64,000 bases of DNA from Raskinella chloraquaticus (SeqCode) (GTDB taxonomy: Bacteria; Pseudomonadota; Alphaproteobacteria; Rhizobiales; UBA4765). The stretch's first letter is position 1, and each line of letters begins with the position of its first letter. The notes below the pieces were generated by a model. The model saw only the letters and a list, made by a program, of their open reading frames with translations. It was not told the origin of the DNA and did not search any database. The position numbers and the translations under genes were made by a program. Below are positions 53,193-61,310 of the stretch, piece after piece. The stretch is taken from assembly GCA_002365175.1 (NCBI GenBank), contig DEZK01000041.1:20053-84052 (forward strand). The letters run 5' to 3'.

Positions 53193-53288
53193 CGTGGCTT
53201 GCGGTCTGGCAGGCTTTTTTTCTTGTGCTCTGAAGAAACGTGGTTAATTTCGTTTCCCTAACGAGGATAACTTTAAGGGGCGGAAAAA

Positions 53289-54257
53289 ATGTCTATCACG
53301 AAGCGAGAATGCGTTGCCGGGGCTCTGGCGTGTTTGTGGGTATTAGGCTCGGTCGGCGCGGCGAGTGCGCAGCTTGAGCTTAAAATCCTCGCCCCAGCCG
53401 CGCCTGGTGGCGGTTGGGACGGCACGGCGCGGGCCATGCAGCAGGTGCTGACCGCAACAGGCATCGGCAAGGGCGTGCAGGTGACGAATGTTCCGGGCGC
53501 CGGCGGTTCGATCGGTCTGGCCCAGTTCGTCAACACCGCCAAGGGCGACCCGAACCAACTCATGGTGAACGGTTTTGTGATGGTGGGCTCGCTCATCTCC
53601 AATAAATCACCGGTCACGCTTTCGATGGTGACGCCCATCGCGCGCCTCACGGCGGAAGCCGAGGTCATCGTCGTGCCGGCAACCTCGCCGATCCAGAGCG
53701 CAACGGATCTGGTGGCGGCGATGAAGGCGGATATCGCCAAGGTAACCTTCGCCGGCGGCTCGGCGGGAGGCGTTGACCATATTCTCGCCGGATTGCTGGC
53801 CGGCACCGTGGGGCTTGATGGTTCCAAGGTGAATTATGTGCCCTTCTCGGGCGGCGGCGAAGCCTTGGCTGCGCTGCTCTCGGGCCGTGTCAGCGCCGGT
53901 ATTTCCGGCTGGGGCGAGTTTGAAGGCCAGGTGAAAGCGGGGAAATTACGCGCCATCGCGGTGACATCGCCCGAGCGTCTGCCCGGAAATCCGACACCCA
54001 CCTTGCGCGAGCAGGGCATTGCGCTTGATCTCCTTAATTGGCGTTCGGTCATGGCCGCACCTGGCATTTCGGCCGAACAGAAGAAGACCCTCTCGGACGC
54101 GATCGACCGGATGGTCAAATCCAAGGAATGGAAGGACATTCTGGCCCAACGCGGCTGGGACGATGCCTATTTGCCCGAGCCCGCTTTCGGTGAATTTCTC
54201 AAGAACGAACAGGGCCGGGTCGAGGCGGTGCTAAAATCTGTCGGTCTTGTCAAATAA
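53289..54257 (+). CDS. tctC: Tripartite tricarboxylate transporter, substrate-binding protein (TctC)
   Basis: Periplasmic receptor, 322 aa. Signal peptide ends GAASAQ (about residue 28). The mature part has LKILAPAAPGGGWDGTARAMQQVL, the P-x-x-P-G-G-x-x-D-x-x-x-R signature of Bug/TctC receptors, then VTNVPGAGGSIGLAQFVNTAKGDPN and the C-terminal YLPEPAFGEFLKNEQGRVEAVL. First gene of a complete tctCBA operon. Ligand is a di- or tricarboxylate or similar; not deducible. Confidence 0.92.
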   Translation: MSITKRECVAGALACLWVLGSVGAASAQLELKILAPAAPGGGWDGTARAMQQVLTATGIGKGVQVTNVPGAGGSIGLAQFVNTAKGDPNQLMVNGFVMVGSLISNKSPVTLSMVTPIARLTAEAEVIVVPATSPIQSATDLVAAMKADIAKVTFAGGSAGGVDHILAGLLAGTVGLDGSKVNYVPFSGGGEALAALLSGRVSAGISGWGEFEGQVKAGKLRAIAVTSPERLPGNPTPTLREQGIALDLLNWRSVMAAPGISAEQKKTLSDAIDRMVKSKEWKDILAQRGWDDAYLPEPAFGEFLKNEQGRVEAVLKSVGLVK

Positions 54258-54335
54258 ATCCATCGCAGCGCGCGCAACCGGGCGGATGGCGCTTTTAAGC
54301 CAAAAGCCGCCGTCTCGCGGCGATCAGGGGGAATA

Positions 54336-54818
54336 ATGTCGCTCTCCACATCCGCGCCCAAAGGGCGCGACAAGCCGGCCATCATTGTCGGTTTCCTGTT
54401 GCTTGCCCTGGCAGGCGTGCTGTGGTCGGATGCGGTCAACCTATCCCGCGTCGCCGCCTATGGGATCGGCCCGGCCGTCATGCCTAAAATGATCGCAGGC
54501 GGCCTCGTCTTGCTGGGGCTGCTCTCGATTCTTTCGGGCTTGCGGCAAAATGGAAAGGCGCCAGAGCCGGCCGATTTTGGTCCCGTTGGCATTTTGGTCA
54601 TCGGATTTTTGCTGCTTACCGCCATTATCGGCTTTGGCGGCGGCTTCATTGCCGGAATGGCGGTGCTGTTCGCCATCACCGCCTTCGCCTTCGGCCGGCG
54701 GGCGCCCTTGGTGGATTTAGCGCTCGGCCTGGTTTTGTCGGCGCTGATCTATCTGCTTTTTTCCAAACTCCTGACGCTCTCGCTGCCGCAAGGCCCGCTT
54801 GAACGGCTTTTCAGCTAA
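54336..54818 (+). CDS. tctB: Tripartite tricarboxylate transporter, small membrane subunit (TctB)
   Basis: 160 aa with four hydrophobic segments, the usual TctB topology (PAIIVGFLLLALAGVLWSDAVN; GPAVMPKMIAGGLVLLGLLSI; two more near 85-145). AYGIGPAVMPKMIAGGL corresponds to the G-P-x-x-x-P motif of the family. Lies 78 bp after tctC and 9 bp before tctA; ATG 54336 follows GGGGG. Confidence 0.9.
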   Translation: MSLSTSAPKGRDKPAIIVGFLLLALAGVLWSDAVNLSRVAAYGIGPAVMPKMIAGGLVLLGLLSILSGLRQNGKAPEPADFGPVGILVIGFLLLTAIIGFGGGFIAGMAVLFAITAFAFGRRAPLVDLALGLVLSALIYLLFSKLLTLSLPQGPLERLFS

Positions 54819-54827
54819 GGGGCGGCG

Positions 54828-56327
54828 ATGGAATCGTTTTATGCGTTGATTTCAGGTTTTGCCGTCGCGCTCACCGCGGCAAACCTGCTTTATGCCTCGA
54901 TTGGCGTGCTGCTGGGCACGGCGGTCGGCGTGCTGCCCGGCATCGGCCCCGCGGTGACCGTGGCGCTGCTCCTGCCCATCACCTTCAAGCTCGACCCTTC
55001 CGGCTCGCTGATCATGTTCGCGGGGATTTATTATGGCGCGATGTATGGGGGTTCGACCACCTCCATTCTGATCAATACGCCCGGCGAGAGCGCCTCGATG
55101 GCGACAGCCTTGCAGGGCAACCTGATGGCCAAGAGCGGTCGGGCCGGGCCGGCATTGGCCACCTCCGCCATCGGCTCGTTCTTCGCCGGGTTGATCGCCA
55201 CGGCCGGCATCGCCTTTCTGGCGCCGTGGATGGTGAAATTCGCGGTGCAATTTGGCCCCGAGGATTATTTTGCGCTGATGGTAGTGGCGTTCGTCACGGT
55301 TTCCGCGACCTTCGGCGATTCCCCGCTCAAGGGCCTGATCAGCCTGTTCTGCGGGCTCGCGCTGGGTCTGATCGGCATCGACAAACTGACCGGCCAATCC
55401 CGCCTCACCTTTGGCTTGCCCGAATTGCTCGATGGGGTCGAGGTGACGACGCTGGCGGTCGGGCTTTTCGCCATTGGCGAGGCGATGTTTGTGGTTTCGC
55501 GGCGTCGGAGCGTGGAGGAAATCATGCCGATGACCGGTTCGCTCTGGATGTCCAAGGCGGATTGGAAACGCTCCTGGAAGCCCTGGCTGCGCGGCACGCT
55601 GTTTGGTTTCCCCATCGGCGCCTTGCCGGCAGGAGGCGCGGAAATCCCGACCTTCTTGTCCTATTCGACGGAGAAGCGCCTCTCCAAACACCCCGAAGAA
55701 TGGGACACGATTGGCGCGATCGAGGGCGTTGCCGGCCCCGAAGCCGCCAATAACGCCTCGGTCGCGGGCACTTTGGTCCCCCTGCTTTCGCTGGGTCTGC
55801 CCACTTCGGCGACCGCCGCGATTCTGCTCGCCGGCTTCCAGCAATTTGGGCTCAACCCCGGCCCGCTGCTCTTTGCCGAAAAGCCGGACTTGGTTTGGGG
55901 GCTGATCGCCAGCCTGTTCATCGCCAATGCCATGCTGGTGGTGCTCAACCTGCCGCTGGTCGGCATCTGGGTGAAGCTGCTCAAAATCCCGACGCCCTGG
56001 CTTTATGCCGGCATCCTGATGTTCGCGGCGATGGGCTCGATCGCGACCAAGGGGTCGATTGCCGAACTTTTGATGCTGCTCGTTTTCGGCGTGTTAGGTT
56101 TCCTGATGCGGCGCTATGATTACCCCGTCGCGCCCATGGTTGTCGGGCTCATTCTGGGGCCGATGGCGGAAAGCCAGTTTCGCCGCGCGCTCCAGATCAG
56201 CATCGGAGATCCTCTCGTGCTGGTGCAGAGCCCGATCGCCGCCACATTGCTGGGGATCGCCTTCCTCGCATTGGTCGCGCCGTTTATTGCCGGGGGCCTT
56301 AGCCGCTTCAAGGCCCAGGAGGATTAG
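54828..56327 (+). CDS. tctA: Tripartite tricarboxylate transporter, large permease subunit (TctA)
   Basis: 499 aa polytopic membrane carrier, twelve or so segments. GVLPGIGPAVTVALLLPITF near 35-55 and YYGAMYGGSTTSILINTPGESASMATALQG near 67-95 are the TctA signatures; EGVAGPEAANNASVAGTLVPLLSLGLPTSATAAILLAGF (about 303-341) is the second repeat. Driven by a cation gradient with TctB and TctC. Complete; the stop is followed within 14 bp by an IS remnant. Confidence 0.95.
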   Translation: MESFYALISGFAVALTAANLLYASIGVLLGTAVGVLPGIGPAVTVALLLPITFKLDPSGSLIMFAGIYYGAMYGGSTTSILINTPGESASMATALQGNLMAKSGRAGPALATSAIGSFFAGLIATAGIAFLAPWMVKFAVQFGPEDYFALMVVAFVTVSATFGDSPLKGLISLFCGLALGLIGIDKLTGQSRLTFGLPELLDGVEVTTLAVGLFAIGEAMFVVSRRRSVEEIMPMTGSLWMSKADWKRSWKPWLRGTLFGFPIGALPAGGAEIPTFLSYSTEKRLSKHPEEWDTIGAIEGVAGPEAANNASVAGTLVPLLSLGLPTSATAAILLAGFQQFGLNPGPLLFAEKPDLVWGLIASLFIANAMLVVLNLPLVGIWVKLLKIPTPWLYAGILMFAAMGSIATKGSIAELLMLLVFGVLGFLMRRYDYPVAPMVVGLILGPMAESQFRRALQISIGDPLVLVQSPIAATLLGIAFLALVAPFIAGGLSRFKAQED

Positions 56328-56340
56328 GCTGAATCGACAT

Positions 56341-56481
56341 TCAGCGCATCCATAGAATCACTGCTGCGAGATGTAAAAAGCTCAAGAAGTGTATGGCGCG
56401 CCGGTCAAACCGGGTTGCGATGCCGCGCTGTCTGCCGATGTTGCGCTCGATCTTACCGGCGTGTTCGAACTCACAAAGATC
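56341..56481 (-). mobile_element. IS5-type transposase remnant (C-terminal tail only)
   Basis: The minus strand reads GKIERNIGRQRGIATRFDRR followed by AIHFLSFLHLAAVILWMR and a stop at 56341. This is the C-terminal tail of IS5-group transposases (pattern N-x-I-E-R...R-R-I-A-T-R-F/Y-D...F-L-x-x-x-H-L-A-x-x-x-x-W). The rest of the transposase and both terminal repeats are missing, so it is a fossil. Confidence 0.65.
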
Positions 56482-56499
56482 GGCTCGCAGAGAACCCTC

Positions 56500-56685
56500 G
56501 GATTTTCTGGACGGTCGGCACGCTCGTCTATTGGGACGACACCAACAAGCGCTGCACGACGGTTGCCACCGCCAACCTTCTGATCGGCGTCGCAGCGGCG
56601 GCGGTCGCGGGCGGTGCGGGCAACAGCGCGGATTGGGCCGTGTTCGGCTCAATGCCTCCTTCCGGGCGCATCGAAGTCGGGTGTT
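56500..56685 (+). pseudogene. Phage DUF2190-type capsid-associated protein fragment, frameshifted
   Basis: FWTVGTLVYWDDTNKRCTTV, then ATANLLIGVAAAAVAGGAGN, reads in one plus-strand frame from about 56505; the matching C-terminus (RVRLNASF) continues in another frame from about 56640. G-x-x-V-Y-W-D-x-T-N-K...G-V-A...V-R-L-N is the DUF2190 pattern found next to capsid genes of prophages. N-terminus missing and at least one frameshift, so not functional. Confidence 0.6.
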
Positions 56686-57070
56686 CCCGACTTCGCCACA
56701 ATAAAGTCAATCCGGGCAACAGCCCGCATTGATGCCGTGATCGACGCTTTCGCATCAGTCATTGATGCGCTCTTCGCCGATCCCAATATCGGCGAAGACG
56801 CGCTGTGGAAGGCGGGCGGCGTCGGCCAATGTTTCAGACAAGAACTGCGTCGCTGTCCGCATCATTCGCAAGTCGCCCGACCGCTTGGCGGAATTCGGCG
56901 AAAGCCGCGCCGCTTTGCCGACCGTCGGCATCGATATCCGACGTTCTCTGTCCGCGACAATCACCGAGGGCGATCTGATCGTGATCGGCGCCGAGACTTA
57001 TCGGATCATCGGCGAACCCTTGGGCGACGCGCTCGGGCTTGTATCGGCCTGCGAGGCGGTCAAACTCTAG
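56676..57070 (+). pseudogene. Phage head-tail joining-type protein, frameshifted
   Basis: The first half (VIDAFASVIDALFADPNIGEDALW, about 56730-56815) and the second half (AVRIIRKSPDRLAEFGESRA through YRIIGEPLGDALGLVSACEAVKL to the stop at 57070) are in different plus frames; the shift is near 56820-56850. Together they resemble small (about 110-120 aa) phage proteins next to DUF2190 genes, which I believe serve head-tail joining. The shift breaks the product unless rescued by frameshifting. Confidence 0.5.
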
Positions 57071-57239
57071 ACGCTCCCTGTTGCCCGACTTCCGACAAGC
57101 CCAGGGTGGTTCACAGCTGCGGATTTGCTGGCAGTAGCCGACCCAGGATTGCCGTAGGCGGATCAACGTTCATTTGCGGCAGGTCAATGGCTGCAACCAG
57201 TTTCTGTGCTGTCGATAGGTGATCGTGAGGAGAGCCTCA

Positions 57240-57617
57240 ATGTTCGCTCGCACCGCCGCCAAAGCAGCGGCCTTCACGTTCGCCCTTGCCGCCACATCCG
57301 CATTCGGCGGGCCGTTCCGTGACGCCGAGAACGAGCTTGGCCAAGCCTATGCGGACTACCTCACTGCGCTCTTCCAGACAAACCAGAAAGATCGAACGGC
57401 GACCGACGCAGCGCTTGCTGCTTTCGAAGCAAAATGGGCTGCGCTTTCGGCAACTTGGAAATCTGCACCACCGCCGCAATACGCTGATGACATCAAACTG
57501 ACGGAGACGCTCGACGCAGTCGCGCGGATTGCAGGCAAGGCTCAGGCCGCCCTACTCACGCATGTTCTTGCGCTTCGGTTAATTCGCATCCTTGGGAAAA
57601 CAGCGATGTTTTCCTGA
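57240..57617 (+). CDS. Small exported protein, probably 3'-truncated
   Basis: 125 aa. MFARTAAKAAAFTFALAATSAFGG is a signal peptide (cleavage near AFG), followed by an amphipathic helical part (GPFRDAENELGQAYADYLTALFQTN and ALAAFEAKWAALSATWKSAPPPQYADDIKLTETLDAVARIAGKAQA). After about residue 107 the sequence becomes unlike the rest, so the original C-terminus may have been lost at about 57560, where the cyd/sox block begins. A GAGGAGAG site precedes ATG 57240. Function unknown. Confidence 0.6.
   Translation: MFARTAAKAAAFTFALAATSAFGGPFRDAENELGQAYADYLTALFQTNQKDRTATDAALAAFEAKWAALSATWKSAPPPQYADDIKLTETLDAVARIAGKAQAALLTHVLALRLIRILGKTAMFS
57595..57614. other. Inverted repeat at the 3' ends
   Basis: GGAAAACA and TGTTTTCC form a perfect 8-bp stem with loop GCGA, lying over the last codons of the small exported protein gene and 47 bp beyond the stop of the convergent DUF2474 gene. 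It could end either transcript, but no T-run follows on either strand. Confidence 0.45.
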
Positions 57618-57660
57618 CATTCCGCCGACAAACACCGCGCTAACGACCAAAATTATGGCG

Positions 57661-57807
57661 CTATTTCAGAAACAGTTTGATGCCATAGGCGAAAACGGCC
57701 AAGGCCAGAATGCTGGCGATCCAGATTCCAGCGAACCAGCCGAGCTTTTTCCAGATTGTAGTGCGCGCCTCTTTGGCGGATCGCTTTGCAAGGCTTGACG
57801 GCGCCAT
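57661..57807 (-). CDS. DUF2474 small subunit of a cytochrome bd-type oxidase
   Basis: 48 aa: basic N-terminus (SSLAKRSAKEARTTIWKKLGW), then one transmembrane helix (FAGIWIASILALAVFAYGIKLFL). Proteins of this size and pattern directly follow cydB in bd-type (cyanide-insensitive) oxidase operons and probably correspond to a CydX-like subunit. Its ATG shares its A with the cydB stop (TGATG). Too short for an automatic frame call but well supported by position. Confidence 0.75.
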   Translation of the reverse strand: MAPSSLAKRSAKEARTTIWKKLGWFAGIWIASILALAVFAYGIKLFLK

Positions 57808-58601
57808 CAGTGGTATCCCCCAACGGCGTTCACCTTGCCTCTGAACACCCAGTAGGAATAGGCCGTGTAGGCCAGAATGATGGGCACCAGCACAACGGCG
57901 CCGACCAACAGGAAGGCAAGGCTGTTGTCCGGTGCTGCGGCATCCCAGATCGTGACGCTGTTGGGCACGATGTGCGGATAGAAGCTGATCCCAAGCCCGA
58001 TAAAGCAGAGCACGAACAATGACAGGGAGGCGAGGAACGGGCTCGCTTCGCGCCGCTCCGTCAGACCCTTGAGCAGAATGAAGGCTGCTACCAGCACGAG
58101 CGCGGGAATCGGTATGGCGAGGAGCACGTGTGGCCATGAAAACCACTTCTGCATGTAGACGGCGTTGAGGAATGGCGTCCAGGCGCTGACAAGGCCAATA
58201 AGAACGAGGGTCGCAGGCGCCACCCAGAAGGCAATGTCATAGGCGCGGCGCTGGACATGGTTCTCGGTTTTCCAGATCAGCCAGGTTGCCCCCAGGAGCG
58301 CATAGCCGATCACGAGGGCTAGGCCGGTCAGCAGGCTGAATGGGGTCAGCCAGTCCCACCAGCCACCGGAATATGCCCGCCCGACTACGGGGATGCCCTG
58401 AACGAGTGCGCCCAACGCTACACCCTGGGCAAAGGCAGCAATGGTCGAGCCGCCGGCAAAAGCCCAATCCCAGAGGAACTGGCCGCGCTTGGTCTTCCAG
58501 CGGAATTCAAAGGCCACACCCCGAAAAATCAGGCCCAGGAGCATGATGGTGATCGGGGCATAGAGCGCCGGCATGATGATCGCGTAGGCGAGCGGGAACA
58601 C
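57807..58601 (-). CDS. cydB: Cytochrome bd oxidase subunit II, N-terminally truncated
   Basis: About 264 residues matching the C-terminal three-quarters of CydB: FPLAYAIIMPALYAPITIMLLGLIFRGVAFEFRWKT, GSTIAAFAQGVALGALVQGIPV, and the C-terminal FLLVGAVVLVPIILAYTAYSYWVFRGKV. Full proteins have about 335-385 aa; the first 75 or so, including the first helices, are absent. The frame starts with a GTG that is internal to the domain, and upstream (past 58607) the frame becomes unrelated and stops. cydA is also absent. The breakpoint coincides with the start of the truncated soxC. Confidence 0.88.
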   Translation of the reverse strand: MFPLAYAIIMPALYAPITIMLLGLIFRGVAFEFRWKTKRGQFLWDWAFAGGSTIAAFAQGVALGALVQGIPVVGRAYSGGWWDWLTPFSLLTGLALVIGYALLGATWLIWKTENHVQRRAYDIAFWVAPATLVLIGLVSAWTPFLNAVYMQKWFSWPHVLLAIPIPALVLVAAFILLKGLTERREASPFLASLSLFVLCFIGLGISFYPHIVPNSVTIWDAAAPDNSLAFLLVGAVVLVPIILAYTAYSYWVFRGKVNAVGGYH

Positions 58602-58638
58602 GCCGAATGGCCTGTGCTTCGAGCGCCATCACTCCGGC

Positions 58639-59577
58639 GTGGCAGAGGTGGATCCGGCCAAGCATCGTCTGATGATCAACGGATTGGTGGACAAGCCCCT
58701 GATCTTTACAATGGAAGATCTCAAGCGCATGCCGGGTCGCGTCAACAAACCCTATTTTCTGGAATGCGCGGCCAATGGCGGCATGGAATGGCGGGGCGCC
58801 CAGCTCAACAGCTGTCAGTTCACCCACGGCATGATCCACAACGTCTGGTATACTGGCCTTCCGCTAAAGACATTGCTGGACGAGGCCGGCGTGAAGACAA
58901 ACGGCAAGTGGCTGATGCCTGAGGGCGCGGACGCTGCCGCCATGACGCGTTCGATCCCCATGGAAAAAGCGATGAAAGACTGCATCGTCGCCTGGGGGAT
59001 GAACGGCGAGGCGCTGCGCCCCGAACAGGGTTATCCGCTGCGCATCGTCGTGCCTGGCTGGGAAGGCAATATGTGGGTCAAGTGGCTGCGTCGGCTCGAA
59101 GTCGGCGATCAGCCCTGGCATCACCGCGAGGAAACCTCAAAGTACACGGATCTGCTGGCCGATGGCCGCTCGCGCCGCTTCACCTGGATCATGGACGCCA
59201 AATCCATCGTCACCAATCCGTCACCACAGATGCCCCTCAAACACAAGGGGCCGAATGTGCTCGCTGGTCTGGCATGGTCGGGCCGCGGCAGCATCAAGCG
59301 TGTGGATGTGACGGTTGATGGTGGCCGCAACTGGCAGACCGCGCGCATCGACGGGCCCGTTATGCCGCTCTCCCTGACGCGCTTTTATGTCGATATCGAC
59401 TGGAATGGTCAGGAGATGATGATCCAGTCCCGGGCCATCGATGATTCAGGCTACGTCCAGCCCACAAAGGACGAGCTTCGAAAAGTTCGGGGAACCAACT
59501 CGATCTATCACAACAATGGCATCCATACATGGCTGGTGCGGCCAAATGGCGAGACTGAAAATGTCGAAATTTCGTAA
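58639..59577 (+). CDS. soxC: Sulfane dehydrogenase subunit SoxC (molybdopterin), N-terminally truncated
   Basis: Molybdenum subunit of Sox(CD)2, oxidising sulfane sulfur on SoxY in the periplasm. DPAKHRLMINGLVDKPLIFTMEDLKRM and Mo-ligand cysteine in FLECAANGGMEWRG are clear, as are VVPGWEGNMWVKWLRRLEVG and the dimerisation domain from about 59200. Homology already begins at 58600 (TPNGLCFERHHSGV), before the first possible start (GTG 58639), so about 100 residues including the Tat signal are missing compared with about 430-aa SoxC. It overlaps soxD by 17 bp. Confidence 0.9.
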   Translation: MAEVDPAKHRLMINGLVDKPLIFTMEDLKRMPGRVNKPYFLECAANGGMEWRGAQLNSCQFTHGMIHNVWYTGLPLKTLLDEAGVKTNGKWLMPEGADAAAMTRSIPMEKAMKDCIVAWGMNGEALRPEQGYPLRIVVPGWEGNMWVKWLRRLEVGDQPWHHREETSKYTDLLADGRSRRFTWIMDAKSIVTNPSPQMPLKHKGPNVLAGLAWSGRGSIKRVDVTVDGGRNWQTARIDGPVMPLSLTRFYVDIDWNGQEMMIQSRAIDDSGYVQPTKDELRKVRGTNSIYHNNGIHTWLVRPNGETENVEIS

Positions 59578-60268
59578 CCTATTTCTTGCGAGCGCCGCCA
59601 TCGCTGTTCTCGCGGTCAACTGGCAACCCGCCCCATCCCTTGCGCAGCAGGGCAACCCAGCTGTGCATGCCGCAGGGCCCAGGAAAATCGGTCTGGGGCG
59701 CGAAGCGCATCCTGATGAGGTAAAGGCCTGGGATACTGATGTGCGGCCTGATGGTCAGGGCCTTCCTCCCGGCAAAGGCAGCGTCAAAGACGGCGACGAA
59801 CTCTATCAGACGCTATGCGCGGCCTGCCATGGTGAATTCGGCCAGAGCGCGGGTCGCTGGCCCATGGTTGCCGGTGGGCAGGGCTCATTGAAAAACGAGG
59901 GGCCGGAAAAGACCGTCGGCTCGTTCTGGCCCTATGCATCGACCACATTCGACTACATCAAGAGGGCCATGCCTTACGGCAATGCGCGGTCGCTCAGCGA
60001 CGACGAAATCTATGCCATTACTGCTTATCTGCTGAACATGAATGATATTGTGAAAGATGATTTTGTGCTCACGCAGAAAAATTTCACCAGCATCAAGATG
60101 CCCAATGTGGATGGATTCTACGATGATGACCGTGAGACCACAGAGAAACACTTTTGGAAGAACGAGCCTTGCATGACAAATTGCAAGGCAGAGCCTCCGA
60201 AGGTGTTGAGCCGAGCCCGCACGCTGGATGTCACGCCTGACACGAAGACGGGTCCGAAAGTCGATTGA
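59561..60268 (+). CDS. soxD: SoxD-type cytochrome c subunit of sulfane dehydrogenase
   Basis: 235 aa. Signal peptide MSKFRNLFLASAAIAVLAVNWQPAPSLAQQ. One heme c site, CAACH, near residue 85, with distal methionine candidates in WPMVAGGQGSL and RAMPYG. GLGREAHPDEVKAWDTDVRPDGQGLPPGKGSVKDGDELY is the SoxD pre-heme region. ATG 59561 lies inside the end of soxC, giving coupled translation. It is shorter than two-heme SoxD proteins (about 380 aa); the single-heme form occurs in several alphaproteobacteria. Confidence 0.88.
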   Translation: MSKFRNLFLASAAIAVLAVNWQPAPSLAQQGNPAVHAAGPRKIGLGREAHPDEVKAWDTDVRPDGQGLPPGKGSVKDGDELYQTLCAACHGEFGQSAGRWPMVAGGQGSLKNEGPEKTVGSFWPYASTTFDYIKRAMPYGNARSLSDDEIYAITAYLLNMNDIVKDDFVLTQKNFTSIKMPNVDGFYDDDRETTEKHFWKNEPCMTNCKAEPPKVLSRARTLDVTPDTKTGPKVD

Positions 60269-60627
60269 TGAGAATCTTTCTTTCAGCCTTCAAACTCGAG
60301 ACTTTTGCGACAATTTCTGTCTCCGTGATGCTGTCGGTCACGCTTATATCCTTCAGTCTGGCACAGAGCAGACCGAGGGGCGACAAGGCATTCGGTGCGT
60401 ATCTCTCGTCCGAATGCGTCACCTGCCATCAGATTTCAGGCAAGGCTGCTGGCGGCATTCCGCCAATTATCGGCTGGCCGGAAGAACAGTTTCTCGCTGT
60501 CATGGACGCCTACAAGAACAAGGAGAGGGACAACAATGTGATGCAGACCATAGCTGCCAAACTCAAGGATGACGAGCTGGCGGCGCTGGCGACGTTTTTC
60601 GGTTCTTTGAAACCAAAGCCACATTAG
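60268..60627 (+). CDS. Small cytochrome c, SoxE/FccA-like
   Basis: 119 aa. N-terminal hydrophobic leader (FATISVSVMLSVTLISFSLAQS), heme motif CVTCHQISGKAAGGIPPIIGWPEEQF, and C-terminal ALATFFGSLKPKPH. Resembles the small cytochrome that partners flavocytochrome c sulfide dehydrogenase (SoxE with SoxF; FccA with FccB); the flavoprotein gene is 0.7 kb downstream. ATG shares its A with the soxD stop (TGATG). Gene name left blank because SoxE and FccA cannot be distinguished here. Confidence 0.8.
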   Translation: MRIFLSAFKLETFATISVSVMLSVTLISFSLAQSRPRGDKAFGAYLSSECVTCHQISGKAAGGIPPIIGWPEEQFLAVMDAYKNKERDNNVMQTIAAKLKDDELAALATFFGSLKPKPH

Positions 60628-60733
60628 AGCATCATCCCGCCAGGTGGATACCGGCTGGCGGAAAAGATGATGCGAAAGCAAAATCCAAGAGCATTTTCAA
60701 GCGAAGTGAAACCCACTTCGCGTGAAGAAAATG
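60625..60733 (+). repeat. Interspersed repeat, divergent copy 4 (inside the sox operon)
   Basis: Begins TAGAGCATCATCCCGCCAGG, with GTGGATACCGGCTGGCGGAAAAGATGATGCG in place of the other copies' core, then AAAGCAAAATCCAAGAGC and the palindrome CGAAGTG-AAACC-CACTTCG (60702-60720). Block order matches copies 1-3 but with different sequence, a related subfamily. It separates the small cytochrome gene from the dsrE-like gene. Confidence 0.6.
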
Positions 60734-60753
60734 TACTGACCAGGGAGGACAGT

Positions 60754-61266
60754 ATGACTGAACTCGACCGCAGAACGGTGCTTGGTGCCGCGGCCCTTGC
60801 TGGGGCGACAATGACGGCAGTATCAGCAAGGGCGGCTCCCGCTATTGTGATGCTCAAGGACATCAACAAGGAAGCTGATGGCGCCTGTCTTTACCATTGT
60901 GACTTTGGCGACCCGCCGCGTTTCGTGCAGATGCTGCAAAACATCGCCAATCACTACTCGGTCTACGGCAATCCGATCGACATTCAGCTTGTCGTTGTTG
61001 TCCATGGCCAGGGAATAAAGTTTTTCCTTGAATCGCTCGAAGGAACCACATGGAAAGACGAAGTGATGGTTCCGCAGATTTTTCAGCGTGTCGTTGATCT
61101 CTCCAAGAGCGGCCTGATCGTTTATCTGTGCAATATTACCTTTGAGCGTCTGAAGCTTGACCGCGACAAGGCCCGGAAGGCGGACTTCATCAAGTTTGTT
61201 CCATCGGGCGTTGCCAGTGTCGCGGCGCTGCAATCAAAAGGATTTGCCTATCTGAAAGTGGGTTGA
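60754..61266 (+). CDS. Tat-exported DsrE-family protein of the Sox cluster
   Basis: 170 aa. The N-terminus MTELDRRTVLGAAALAGATMTAVSARA is a twin-arginine signal with AXA cleavage. The mature domain is DsrE/DsrF-like (VLQLVVVVHGQGIKFFL-type strand; the conserved cysteine appears in IVYLCNITFERLKL, and additional cysteines in GACLYHCDFGDPP). DsrE proteins trap or transfer sulfur on cysteine; here the action would be periplasmic. It precedes the flavoprotein gene. AGGGAGG lies upstream of ATG 60754. Confidence 0.83.
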   Translation: MTELDRRTVLGAAALAGATMTAVSARAAPAIVMLKDINKEADGACLYHCDFGDPPRFVQMLQNIANHYSVYGNPIDIQLVVVVHGQGIKFFLESLEGTTWKDEVMVPQIFQRVVDLSKSGLIVYLCNITFERLKLDRDKARKADFIKFVPSGVASVAALQSKGFAYLKVG

Positions 61267-61310
61267 CGCAAATGCCGCGCAAGTCGGCGAAGTCTGGGAG
61301 GATAACAGCA

